From Lytechinus pictus (Eukaryota; Echinodermata; Echinoidea; Temnopleuroida; Toxopneustidae): a stretch of 64,000 nucleotides of DNA. Under the pieces are notes generated by a model, which made no database searches, was not told the DNA's origin, and saw only the letters and a program-made list of their open reading frames with translations. The DNA lies in contig NC_087252.1 of the NCBI RefSeq assembly GCF_037042905.1, positions 37,370,056 to 37,434,055 on the forward strand, in the 5' to 3' direction. Position 1 is the stretch's first letter; each line of letters opens with the position of its first letter. A program made the position numbers and the translations under genes. This document shows, one piece after another, positions 1-11,992 of this stretch.

Positions 1-630
1 TTTTTTAAATAAATTCATGTATTTGGATACTATCTAAATTTGGCAAATATATTTTGCGTTTACTTTTTGTATACCTGATATATTCGAGTTGTGACTTAGC
101 TCTAATGAATACCATATTCGAAGCATTAATTGAAATAGATCTTGTTTTCCAACTGAGAAGACATCACGAAAACGAGTGAAGGAACCCTAAATATGTATTA
201 TAATGAAATGTAGAATCTACAGTATATATCTAACATTTTGGAATATATATCGAGCGAGAGAGAGTGTACTTTTTTCGGCAGTATAATTAAACCTTAAAAT
301 GTTCATGAAATAAAATCTATAAAATAATCTACTTTCATTTTTTTTCGGGGGGGGTGGGGGCTGTTATGCGCAGGGTTTGGGGGGCATAAAGTCGATCATT
401 GACACGATTTAAAATACAAGTTTTATTCTACCATAACAATTTATTATGCAATATATATATACTTATATATATATATATATATACTTATATATTAACTTGA
501 ATATTTATAATTCAGATAATTTATGATCAAATTATGATCGAAATTATTGTCAAAGAGAATAATCAAATGTGCCTTCGTTGATTATATACTAAAATAATAG
601 CTTTGTACCTTTCCAAGAAAAGGTGCTTAT
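1..630. other. Unrecognised AT-rich DNA
   Basis: No coding exon or known repeat recognised. It holds a T8 tract followed by a G-rich run near 340-362 and a (TA)n stretch at about 450-492. Confidence 0.5.
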
Positions 631-730
631 TATTGATAATTGTTATTATTAATTAATTATTATTATTATTGCTATTATAATTTGTATTATTAATCATTAT
701 TATTATTATCATCATTATTATTATTATCAA

Positions 731-761
<31 letters not shown>

Positions 762-770
762 TATTAGTTA
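630..770. repeat. (ATT)n microsatellite
   Basis: Imperfect ATT/TTA trinucleotide repeat with interspersed ATC. Confidence 0.9.
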
Positions 771-1770
771 GCATAACATAATCGTACGGGTTGATAAACT
801 GAGGAGAAGGGGTTCTACTGGGAACATTAACGAGACAAAGTATATATAAGTTATTCTCTCAAGCTTAATACATAATCATAATAAAGCAGGACATCAGTTG
901 CTGCAATTCCCGTTTCTTCGATCAAGCTAGATTTCCTTATTGGAATATTAAAACTCCATAGACGCATGTCAAGATCTCAAATTAATTGATTGACGTACAT
1001 AATCATACCGGACAGGGGGAAGCGGCTTTAAAATCGTTGATTGTGAATTAATTACTTGCATGAAAAAGTGATAAAGTACTTTAACCGTGGAACAATAATT
1101 TCTAAATTAGATCCAAGCAGCTGAGCACGTAAGCGTAATTTTACTTGGCCTGAATTAGGTTTCTAGAAGGTACTAGGCTACTCTAGGCTACTCTGAAAGA
1201 TTTTATCTATAGGCCTATAATTATTTTAATTACAAATCAACTTGATGATTAACAGTTTATTATACTTTCACCGAATGTTCCATCTTATTTGGTAGTTTAA
1301 CTATGTTACTGTAACATTATGTTAATCTGCCCTGCTTGTGTCAGTAATGTGACCATGTCCTGGGCTCTCTTCTGTTCTGTAAATGTACATGTATATGTAT
1401 TGTCATTCTTACACTGTTCCTTTATTGCTTTTCGCACAATAAAGTGATGCAAAACAACCAAATCATTATATTTGTTGGTGTTGCTGTAAAGGTAGCTAGG
1501 CGCTTATTTATTCGGAATAATTTTGCTACACAACGCAGTCCATTTATTGGTCGATATCCGATGTCACTAGACAAGATCTTTTCTACCGTTTATGTAAATC
1601 ATTTTACATGTTGTTTCAAGTAGATTACAAATGTGTAAGCCAAGTTAGATGATGATACCATCAATGATAACGGTATTTCAAGGGTGAATCCGCAATTATT
1701 AATTTTCCATACAATTTTTTTCTTAGATTTCTTTCATCTTCATCTGTTTTCTAATATATTATTGATGACG
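771..1770. other. Unrecognised DNA with a possible polyadenylation signal
   Basis: No reading frame or repeat family recognised. AATAAA at 1438-1443 (+) in a TGT-rich context, after GTTCTGTAAATGTACATG, resembles a 3' UTR end of a plus-strand transcript, but no coding exon is seen upstream. A short direct repeat of CTAGGCTACT occurs near 1173-1195. Confidence 0.25.
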
Positions 1771-2110
1771 TTATCATTATTGTTACATTAATAACTTTGT
1801 CCTACTATCAGTATCGTTTCATTGTCATTGTCCCTTTCATCATCACTATTATCATTATCATCATCATCTTCTTCTTCATCACCGTCCCATCATTATCATC
1901 ATCATCATCTATATCAGCGCCATCATCATCATCACCATCATCATCATCCTCCTCCTCCTCATCATCATCATCACCAACATAATCATCATCACCACCACCA
2001 CCACCACCACCATCAGCATCATCGTTATCATCGTCATCATCGTCATCATCACCACCATCACCATCGTCATCATCAGCGGCAGCAGCATCTCTATCATCTT
2101 TCCCATAAAT
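1770..2110. repeat. Compound ATC/CAT/CCT trinucleotide microsatellite
   Basis: About 330 bp of imperfect trinucleotide repeat (ATC, ATT, TCC, ACC). All long frames here are translations of the repeat (poly-S, H, D or M) and are not genes. Confidence 0.95.
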
Positions 2111-4270
2111 TTCCATAAATATCAAAATAGATATTTTATGTTCTAAACGAATAATACACAAAAATCAACGCCAACGAATTCAATACACTATCGAAACGTG
2201 TATACAGTTGTCCTAAAAGAAAGAAACTTTCCACAAGACCAACCAACCTGGAACAGGAATAAGCATGGACATTCTTCGCCACGTGAGTAACTCCCAAACA
2301 CACTTTAACACATGAAATAGAGGTCAGGTTCGAGCCCCGGGTACGTCTTTCGGATGGTGATGTTAAATATCGCTCCCAGACGTTAATTATCCTATCTGAA
2401 TAATCATATCTGATTAAAACTCAATCGCATGCACATACACGCACACTAAACCTTTTAGTTAAGAAAAAGAAACAAAATTAATGAAAAAAAGACATTGCTA
2501 TTTCCCTCACATATTTCATGATTGCTCATCATATAAAGGTCAGCATTTATAACTTTTTGGTAACTAAATTTATATGCTTTGGGGTATATGTAATACTATG
2601 CGAAACTGAATTAAACAGATAAATTAATAACAGAGATGGACGGGGGTTATACCCCCAAGTATAACAAAGAACAAATAGTAGATATTGAATATATAAAACT
2701 TACCCTTTCCGGCGTTTCTCACAAAATAACGTCGAAAGTTTGCCTTACTTGTTTACCATACAAACACGAGGGAGAATTTTATTGCTACTTGATGCGTAAG
2801 GATCACACCGTCTGCTCGAACAAGAAAGCTGAATCATATACAAGTTTTTGAAGTTCCCAACTGTTCGAAATTTGCATATAATCACATACGAAGAAGCAGA
2901 AAAGTATAAATTGTCGAGTTTTTGAACGTCGTTTGTAATGATAGGTTTTCCTTTTAGCGTAAATCTTTAGCGAGTGTTTATAACTCAGCACTGAGTGGAT
3001 GAAGTGGGGCTTAATACCATTTCATGATAAAAGATTCTTTCACGATGGCAGGGGGATTGCACCTACTTGCGAATGGACTTATTGATGATTAGTTGGACCG
3101 CTCCATTCGTATTCAGGGGGTTCTACATAATCAAAAGTATATCGCTTTGAAAACGATCGTATAATTTACAGTCAGTTGATGGTTAAGTGGCTGATTTTAT
3201 TAGTACATGTATGACATATGATTTCATAAATGAATTATAAACATGCTTATTATTTAATTATACATCAAGAATCTTTCCATGATGAGTCTGTCACCCCTAC
3301 AAACATTGTCGACGAGTCTTTTGAGATACTTTGTTGCGTATAGGATTCTTTTCGGCGGCTTTCCCCCACAGATAGGTCCCTATATAAACTACCGCGGGCG
3401 CTGTGCGAGATAATACGTTTATTCTTCTCCTACCTCTTTGTATTCTCCTGTCTCTAAGGACACACCAAACAAAAAGACAAGAATGGCCTTTCCCAGACGG
3501 CCGAGGGCGGTATTACTGTCTAGTGGAATAATCACCACCTCAAGTTTCTATGAAGATGCTTTTAATGATCTTGTTTACTCTTTTGATTAGCTGGGCAAAG
3601 TCGCTAAAGTGGGTGTCGATTGTTCAACAAATAAAGTGAAATCGACGGAGTATTTGGAAGCTATCACAGGTGTTTCATAGTGGTTTGGACGAGTCGAAAC
3701 ATTAATTACATAAATTATGAGAAAGTGGGACAGAGAGAGAGAGAGAGAGGATAGATGGGGGAAAGAGATATTCTTAGGGTGGCAGAAATTATAAATACAT
3801 GACAATCAAATATAGTCAATTAAGAATCAATCCAGAAATACGTTTAAAAAAGATGAATTAACCCCCCCCCCCCCCCCCACAATAACAACAACCAAACAAA
3901 CGAGAACACAGGCCCATCAAACAAACAGACACGGTTATTTCATACGGGGTGGTTTTTTTTACAAATTCAATAGCAAATGGATGTCATTTCATTATTTTTT
4001 TACTTAGAGAAATGCGAAGTTTATGTTTGAGGTCAATTTTTGATTGTGTAATATTTTTTACTTGGGTGTATTTTGAAATCATTTGACCTATTAAAACGCC
4101 TTCAGAGGGCTAAAATAATAATTAAAAATGGATTTTAACCTTACTTTTTTACATCCCCCCGTGGAATTTGAGCAACGTTCAAATCATCAAATTTCACATT
4201 TCGGAGCAAAGCCTTTCACTCCTCCCCAGTCCATAAACCATGTCTAAGTTAAACAAGTTTCTTACCCAAG
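2111..4270. other. Unrecognised DNA
   Basis: No gene or recognised repeat family apart from the promoter-like segment near 3380, a (GA)n run at 3733-3750 and a C18-like run at 3861-3879. Confidence 0.4.
3379..3590 (+). promoter_or_regulatory. TATA-like box with downstream short frame
   Basis: CTATATAAACTACCGCGGG at about 3379-3397 is followed about 100 bp later by AAGACAAGAATGG, an ideal Kozak context, at 3483. The frame runs only 35 codons (starts MAFPRRPRAV) to a TAG. This could be a small exon, a solo LTR leader or chance. No family recognised. Confidence 0.2.
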
Positions 4271-4278
4271 ATTTTATT

Positions 4279-4881
4279 TAAAGGTCAAATCCACCTCAGA
4301 AAAATTGTTCATTTGAATCAATAGAGAAAAATCAGACAAGCATAATGCTGAAAATTTGATAAAAATCGGATGTAAAATAAGACATTTTTAAGGTTCGCTT
4401 ATTTTTCACAAAATAGTTATATGCACGATTTAGTCACATGCAAATGAGAGAATCGATGATGTCCCTCACTCACTATTTCTTTTGCTATTTTATTTTTTGA
4501 ATTATACAATATTTCAATTTTTACAGATTTGACAGTAAAGACCAACTTGACTGAAACATAAAGTGTTAATCAATGGTAATTTCACATGTTCAGGGCGAAA
4601 TAAAACATTGTTTCACAGGACAATGAGGAGAAAATTAGAATATTTCATATTTCATATAATAAAATGCAAATGAAATAGTGAGTGAGTGATGTCATCAGTT
4701 CCCTCATTTGCATACTGACCAGGATGTGAATAAAACTATTTTGTGAACTTATGCGAAACTTAAAAATGTCATAACTTTCCTATTTTACATCCAATTTTGA
4801 TGAAATGTTCTGTGTTGTGCTTCTTAGATTTTTCTCTTTTTATTCAAATCCACTTCTTGTTGGGGTGGACTTGTCCTTTAA
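4279..4881. mobile_element. Palindromic MITE, CAAGTCCACC family, copy 1
   Basis: About 600 bp, an imperfect hairpin over its whole length. The left end reads AAAGGTCAAATCCACCTCAG and the right end GGGGTGGACTTGTCCTTTAA. Inner landmarks ATGCAAATGAGAGAATCGATG and CACTCACTATTTCTTTTG recur in inverted form. Copies also occur at 10174-10800, 27860-28990 (rearranged) and 62684-63296. No coding capacity. Confidence 0.88.
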
Positions 4882-4983
4882 GGCACTCTATATTTCAAAC
4901 ATATTTTGTCATTCTTAGTTCCTACTATGTATTATTATTACCAATGAAACACTATGTTATATCAATTTGTTTGTTATGCATGG

Positions 4984-7900
4984 TAGACGGGTCAATATAC
5001 GACCAAAAATAGCCTTACCCGGAACAAATTGCAACAAATGATTTTTCAACGGTATTTTGTACTATTTTACCTCAGGAATAACATACTAAAAATCTACCAA
5101 AATCCGCATCCGGGAAAGTGGTTATTTTCAAGATGGCGTCCAAGATGGCCGCCATTCACTGAAAATGGATACAACTGACTAATTATCCACCCTAGAATCC
5201 TATTTTGGTTCATATTCCATGGTCTGGGGGTACCAAAATTGATTTAGGCTAGAATGAATTATAAGCCCTCCAGTGTACCAGGCAAATCCAAGATGGCGCC
5301 CAAAATGACTGCTGTAGGCTGAAAATCCACAATTCATCTAAATTTGTTTTTATTCAATGGTTTTAAGGGTGAAATAGTACATTGAAACAAGTTACAAGGG
5401 CGGCCAGTGGTCTGGTGTGTCCAAAAATCCAAGATGGCTTTAATAAATGGAGTTTAAAATGGCTTTTGATAATTAAAATGGACATAGTTCATTTCACATC
5501 CGCCTGGGACTTAATGATTTTGGTGTCTAGACCATGATTTCAATGATCAAATAATACATTGGGACAAGTTACAAGGAAAGTCAGTGGTCTGGTATGTGCA
5601 AAAATCCTCGATGGATTCTAAAAGTTGATTCTGAAATGGCTGCTAATACTTAAAGCGGACATAGCTCATTTCATTTTGGCCTGGGATATGTTATTTTGAT
5701 ATCTAAACCACTGGTTTCAATGGTCAAATAATATATTAGGATAAGTTACAAGGACAGTCAATGGTCTGGTATGTCCAAAAATTGAAGATTGCGTAAAAAA
5801 ATTGGTCTTAAAAATATGCTGCTGATACTTAAAGCGGACAAAGCTCATTTCATATCGGCCTGGAAATGTGATTTTGGTGTCTAAACCACTAGTTTCAAGG
5901 ATCAATTAATACATTAGTGCAAGTTACAAGGACAGTCAGTGGCCTGGTCAGTCAAAAAATCTAAGTTGGCTTCCAAAAATTGATTCTAAATTGACTGCTG
6001 CTACTTAAAGCGGACATAGCTTATTTCATATCGGCATGGGAGATGCGATTTTGGTGTCTAAACTTCTGGTTTAAGGGCCAAAATAATACATTAGGACAGG
6101 TTTTAAGGCCAGTCAGTGGTCTGGTATGACCAAAAATCCAATATGGCTTCCAAAACTTGATTCTAAAATGGCTGTTGATACTTAAAAGTGGCAAAGCTCA
6201 TTTAAAATCCGCCTGTGAGATATGATTTCGGCGTCTAAACTATGGTTTCAAGGGTCAAATCATATATTACGACAAGACAATGGCAGTCAGTGGTCTAGTA
6301 TGTACAAAATTACAAGATGGTTTCCAAAAATGGAGTAAAAAATGTATGTTACTTATAAAAGGACATAGTGTAATATCTGTCTGGGGAATATGAGTTTGGT
6401 GTTAAAAGCATGGTTTAAAAGGGTCAAGTAATACACTAGGGTTAGTTACAATACCAGTCAGTTGTCTGTATGTTAAAAAAAATCCAAGATTACTGCAAAA
6501 AATGGGGTGTAAATTGATTGTTGCTACTTAAAAGTATGCATAGTTTATTATAAATACACCTTGGAAGAATGATTTTGCTGTCTATACTAGAATTTACAGG
6601 GTCAAGCAATACATTGGGTTAAGTTGAAAGGACAGTCAGGTGTCAGGTATGTCCAAAAATCAAAGATAGCTTTAAAAATGGGGGTCTTAAATGACTGCTG
6701 TTACTTAAAAGTGGATGTAGAACATTAGAAATACACCTTGGGGATATTATTTTGGTGTCTACACTAGGGTTTCAAGGGCCAAACAATACTTTGGGACTGG
6801 TTACCATGATATGCAGCTATCCATTTTGCCTCAAAATCCAAGTTGGCTTAAAAATGGGTTCTAAAGTGACTACTGTTACATAAAATATCTACCTGTTAGA
6901 AATAATCTTGGTGCCTACACTTAAATGCATGGGAACAAGTTATCATATTGTTTCAAAAGTTGGTAACAGCACCCATTTTGATGAAATTTTAGAATCCATC
7001 ATGGATTCTTTGACAAAATGGAGTACTAACCATCCTTGTTACTTGTCCGAATGTATTATTTGACCCTCCATACCACAATTTGGACACCAACATTATTTCT
7101 TGCAAATTAATATTGTAGAACTCTTACCACTATTGAATGATATGAGTCGTTTTAGATTCCTTTTTAAAAAACCCTCTTGTGTTTTAGGCAAACTGGACAA
7201 CTGCATATCAATGTAACCAGTCCAAACGTATTATTTTAACCATGAAAGCATAGTGTGGACACCGAAATCATATCTCCTAGGTGGATTTTAATGAACTATG
7301 TCCATTTTGAAAGTAGCAGCAGTCATTTTTTGGAAGCTTTCTTAGATTTTCGCCATACTGGACCACTGACTGTCCTTGTAACTAATTTTCTGCCTTTTGA
7401 AACCATGATATAGGCAACAAAATCATATGCCCTTGACGAATAAAACATGAACTATGTCCATTTTAAATACCATTGCGGCTAATTGATGCTATTTTTTAAG
7501 CCACCGTGGACCGTACTTGACCACCAATCGTCCTTGTAACTTATCCCAATTTATTATTTGACCCATTTAACCATGGTATAGGCACAAACAAATCATATTC
7601 CCGGATATTGAACAAACTATGTTGGGTTTTTTTAAGTAGCAACAGCATTTTTACTCCATTTTTGGAAGCCATCTTGGATTTTTGAACATACCGGACCACT
7701 GACTGTCCTTGTAACTTGTCCCAATGTATTATTTGACCATTGAAACCATGATCTAGACACAAAAATCATATCTCTCAGGTGGATGTGATATGAGCTATGT
7801 CCATTTTAAGGATTAACAGCCATTTTAAACTAAAATCTTGGAAGCTATCTTGTATTTTCGGACACACTAGACAACTGGCTGTCCTTGTTACTTGTCTCGA

Positions 7901-8313
7901 CGTACTCCTTCATCATTAAAACAATCGAATGGAAACCAAATTAAAGCCACTTAAGTAATAGATGATTATTGCGGATTTTTTTAGACTACGACAGCCATTT
8001 TGGGCGCCATCTTTGATTTTCCTGGTACCCTGGAGTGCTAATATTCACTCTAACTTGTATAAATATTTTTTGTTACCCATTAGACCATGGAATATGAACC
8101 AAAATAGGATTCTAGGGTGGATAATGAGTGAGTTATATAAATTTTTAGTGAATAGCGGCCATCTTGGACGCCATCTTGAAAATAACCACTTTCCCGGATG
8201 CGGATTTTGGTAGATTTTTAGTATGTTATTCCTGAAGTCAAATAGTACAAAATACCGTTGAAAAATCATTTGTTGCAATTTGTTCCGGGTCAAACCATAT
8301 ATTGACCCGTCTA
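4984..8313. mobile_element. Foldback-type element with tandem subunits in both arms
   Basis: The outer termini TAGACGGGTCAATATA and its inverse TATTGACCCGTCTA delimit 3330 bp. The outer ~230 bp of each arm match closely in inverted orientation (ACCCGGAACAAATTGCAAC, AAGTGGTTATTTTCAAGATG). Inside, a unit of about 176 bp ending in GTCAGTGGTCTGGTATGTCC repeats about eight times rightwards (5406, 5581, 5757, 5937, 6114, 6288, 6459, 6636) and about five times leftwards (7187-7890); the turn is near 6960. No transposase frame is present. The structure is like described foldback transposons, including the long-inverted-repeat elements known from sea urchins. A TGG flank on both sides may be a target duplication. 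Confidence 0.85.
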
Positions 8314-9150
8314 TGGTGACAATGAAACAAAGAAATACACAACTTTAAATTTACTTTTCCACCACTTCGGGGGGGGGGGGGTATTAATCACGCATGATAT
8401 TTCGATCTCGCTGCATTGCCACTGCCCCCTATTCGCACTCTCTTTCCTATCCACTTTTTAAAATTACATAACTTCCTTCAGGGGGGAATTTAAATTGATG
8501 TTTGAGATGGTTGATTAGACTATTGTATAACCTACATTACCTTTCTGCAGGGGCTGCATAAGATCATGAGCAAACAGCTTTTATATCATGAACATTGTCG
8601 CCAACGTGTTAATGGTTGTCGAAGTATTGTTGTAGGCGAAGAAGTATTGGATTTGGATAACACACTCTTCAGTTTTTAATCATGTCATATTATCATGCTC
8701 TGAAGTAAGTTTTGTAGCGTTAATTGGGGCTTATTTTGGTCGAGAGAAGAGGACACAAAATGTAATTTCAAGGATAACTTTGCGTGATAAATAATTATCC
8801 ATTCCAAATACTAGTAAACAAAAAAAGGGGATTTTTTTTTTGGGGGGGAGGGGTTGCTTAAGCACCCCAGCACCCCCGCTTCCCAGGGCCATGTCGATGA
8901 CTATGTAGACACTCTGTGAACAGTCACACTGTAGAGGTGTCCACAGTGTGAAAATATCTTCACACTGTGTAATTTAAGCATTTTAACAGTGTGAATAATA
9001 TTTTCACACAGTTCACTATGTGAACACACTGTGTGGCACTGTATTCTTTCCAACAGGGATTTTTATCCCGGTGTTATTCTTTTAGCATTACTTCAATACA
9101 TGTGAGTGTACAACCACAATTACAACACCTTTGGTAATTACTTTCACAGT
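8314..9150. repeat. Degenerate inverted CACAGTGTGAA motifs in unrecognised DNA
   Basis: Between 8890 and 9050 the words CACACTGTG, ACAGTGTGAA and TTCACACTG recur in both orientations, giving a small multi-hairpin repeat. The rest of the stretch, with a G11 run at 8370, shows nothing recognisable. Confidence 0.5.
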
Positions 9151-9157
9151 CATTGGT

Positions 9158-9402
9158 GCACTGCAAAAAACTCAGGTGTTGATTTAACACCAGTCTGGAA
9201 TCTATATATTTCCACACATGCAGTGTTAGACAACACCACTTTGGTTTTGGTCTAACACCAGATAGGTGTTTATACAACACCAATTAGTATTAAAACAGCA
9301 TCGGTTTGATTCAAAACCGGTGTTGTTTTAATACTTCTCTTGTATGGACATATATAGATTCCGGTCTGGTGTTAAATCAACACCGGAGTTTTTTTTTGCA
9401 GT
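9158..9402. mobile_element. GGTGTT-type MITE, copy 1
   Basis: A 245 bp palindromic element. The ends read CACTGCAAAAAACTCAGGTG and its near inverse CACCGGAGTTTTTTTTTGCA. It is filled with AACACC/GGTGTT words. The same element occurs at 22007-22452, 22957-23193 and 27196-27417. Confidence 0.88.
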
Positions 9403-9689
9403 GTGTTATGTTCAATATCTAGGCCCTAGGGTGTCATCTTTACACCTCAGTGTATATATGGTCGTCTAGGGAAACCAACTGTTAAAACACCTTTGGATGT
9501 CACTTTTACACTCTATGGTGTTATGTTCAATCTCTAGGGTAGTTTTAACACCTCGCGGCGTGATCATGTGGGGACACCAACTGGTGTCAGTTATAACAAC
9601 CGAGTGTTTGCAGAGGAGCTTCAGCACTTCTCATTAATAGCTATAAATGTCAGGTTTTATTTTCTCATGGAGGTTAATGTTGTATTGGG

Positions 9690-9963
9690 AGGGCCCCTCT
9701 TTATTCTGTTTCTGTTTATGGTAACTCACGAAGGAACTCGGCAGGGCAACTTTTTGCTGGTAAACGCCAAGCTGGTATAGAACCAATTACCTAATATAAA
9801 ACAATTTACGTCTCGGTTAATCAGTCTTAGTGGCTGACCTCATAGACGACAGATATTACTCACGAGTCTTTTTATCATAGTGGAGACAATGGTAGAGTGG
9901 GGTTTCGAACTCACAACCTTGCGATTATGAGTCCAATGCTCTTACAACTGGACCACAGAAATA
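9690..9963 (-). mobile_element. tRNA-derived SINE (CAT-anticodon head), copy 1
   Basis: On the minus strand the head has a TGGTCCAGTTG A-box-like segment, an anticodon loop containing CAT and the B box GAGTTCGAAACCCCAC. The body includes GTCTATGAGGTCAGCCAC and TACCAGCTTGGCGTTTACC. The same arrangement is at 22040-22300 on the plus strand. Confidence 0.8.
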
Positions 9964-10028
9964 ATAAAATGATCACATAGAGAGTGCGCTTATTGTCATC
10001 AACCGAACACGAATTTTTATCACAAAGA

Positions 10029-10160
10029 ATCAAGATTCAAGAAATTTATTTCATTTCCATCACAAATATATACATCAAATAGAAATACAAATCAAATACA
10101 ATTATAAATCAACATGATCAAGTACAGCTCAATTAATAATAATTTTACAATGGCATAAAA
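10029..10160 (-). mobile_element. LINE 3'-end-like fragment
   Basis: AT-rich, opening with AAGAAATTTATTTCATTTCC, resembling the 3' tails of non-LTR elements elsewhere in the window (33361-33490, 21215-21470). No coding sequence. Assignment is by appearance only. Confidence 0.35.
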
Positions 10161-10173
10161 CCATAACACACTT

Positions 10174-10800
10174 AAAGGAGAAGTCCACCCCAACAAAAAA
10201 ATTGATTTGAACAAAAGGGGAAAATCTAACAAGCATATCATAACACTGAAAATTTCATCAAAATCGGGTGTAAAATAAGAAATTTATGACATTTTAAAGT
10301 TTCGCTTAATTTCACAAACTAAAAAAGTTATAATGCACATTCTGGTAGGTATGCAAATGAGCAGACTGATACCGTCACACACTTACTATTTCTTTTGTAT
10401 TTTGTTACATGAAATATGAAAAAATATAGTGTTTTTCCTCATTGTCGTGTGAAAGACATTTCTATTCCTCCCTGAACAAGTGGAATTGCCATTATTTTAA
10501 CACTTTATGGTTAAGCCGATTGGTCATCATTGTCAAATCTGTCTGTAGAAATTGAAAAAATGAAATATTTTATAACAATTAAAAAAATATATATTTAGGG
10601 AGGGACATCATCGACTGTCTCATTTGCACATCACTGAGTTGTTCAAGTAAGTGTTTTGTGAAAAATAAGAAAAACTGAAAAAAATGTCTCATAACTTTCT
10701 TATTTTACATCCGATTTTAACAACATTTTTAGCGATGTGTTGGTTAGATCTTTCTCTATCGATTCAAATCAACCATTTTCTTGGGTGGACTTGACCTTTA
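10174..10800. mobile_element. Palindromic MITE, CAAGTCCACC family, copy 2
   Basis: Starts AAAGGAGAAGTCCACCCCAA and ends TGGGTGGACTTGACCTTTAA, with the family's inner words ATCAAAATCGGGTGTAAAAT and CACACTTACTATTTCTTTTG. Confidence 0.88.
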
Positions 10801-11415
10801 ACAGAAGATGGGGAAAATATATTTCAGTCGATGAGAACGTAAGTATTTTCACAGCACGCGCTCTAATTATACACCAAATCTCTGAAAGAAAAAGAAAATG
10901 ACTATGAAACTAAATTGAGGATGACCATCTTTTTATTAGGTGTCATCTCCCACTCCCATCATCATAATCCTCACGAATATTCTTTCTCAAAACACTTCTG
11001 TTTAAAATATGAGTAGACCTATATGAAGAGGTTACAGACACACCGGAGGAAATTGGACATATTAATCACAAATACTCATAATGTACTGTATACAGAACAT
11101 CCATGTGGGAGAAAAGAACCCCACATAATATTATGTGGTACATCCAATGTTTGTCAGTCATTCAAACAACAAAACTAATAGGTTGAGCAAATAAAGTCTA
11201 TTTATTGTTCTGCAAATACGAGGTGTCATTACAGGTTTTTATGCAAACATCATTATTGAGAAAAGCACGTATGTTCTAATAATTTGAAAAAAATCTTATT
11301 ACTATTTTTTAATCTAAATATGCATTTCTATGTATGGTTGTCTAGTTTGGTATGAGCCATTGGTGGAGCACGGGGGGGGGGGTGAGGTACATGCCATATC
11401 CCTTCGATCAAATTT
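10801..11415. other. Unrecognised DNA
   Basis: No coding exon or repeat family recognised. A G10 run lies near 11372. Confidence 0.4.
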
Positions 11416-11427
11416 GGCATAATACAT

Positions 11428-11500
11428 TTATAATAATAATGATAATAATAATAATTATTATTATAATAATAATAATAATAGTCAGTTCTTGTATAGCGCA
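11428..11500. repeat. (AAT)n microsatellite
   Basis: ATAATAATAATT repeats forming the tail side of the adjacent minus-strand SINE. Confidence 0.85.
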
Positions 11501-11760
11501 TAATACATTATGAATAACGTGTCTATGCGCTTCCAAAGGAACTGGATATTATTAACCCGGCTTTAGCTGGGCTGCCTAGGCGCTCAAGCAATCACGGAAT
11601 TTCTTCCTACCGGGTACCGATTCACCTCACCTGGGTTGAGTGCAGCACAATGTGGATAAATTTCTTGCTGAAGGAAATTACGCCATGGCTGCGGGATTCG
11701 AACCCACGACCCTCTGTTTCAAAGTCAGAAGACTAATCCACTGGGCCACAACGCTCCACA
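11500..11760 (-). mobile_element. tRNA-derived SINE with AAT tail
   Basis: On the minus strand: a tRNA-like head with A-box-like GTGGCCCAGTGGATTAG, anticodon loop CTTTGAA (TTG, glutamine type) and B box GGGTTCGAATCCCGC, then a body with AGCGCCTAGGCAGCC and the tail word GCGCTATACAAG before (AAT)n. This is typical of SINEs mobilised by LINEs with the same tail. Confidence 0.85.
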
Positions 11761-11992
11761 TAATAAAACATAGGATTTAAAAAGTGTCTCTTCCATTTTC
11801 ATTAAATGAAGAGCTCACTTGCAAAAGGGATTAGGTCCAATGTTCATAAATTTTATTGTTTTCTGTCTCTAAACCTCTAAATTTTTAGTCACTCTGATGA
11901 TACCAAAGAAAATTTGAAATTCAAATAAAAACGTGAATGAAAGTGGCAAAGAAAAATCACGTTTTTAATCAAAAGAGATTGGATTCATTTCA

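Noticed and set aside
1797..2161. Frames of 61-117 codons rich in D, H, S or M
   Set aside because: Translations of an ATC/CAT trinucleotide microsatellite in several frames.
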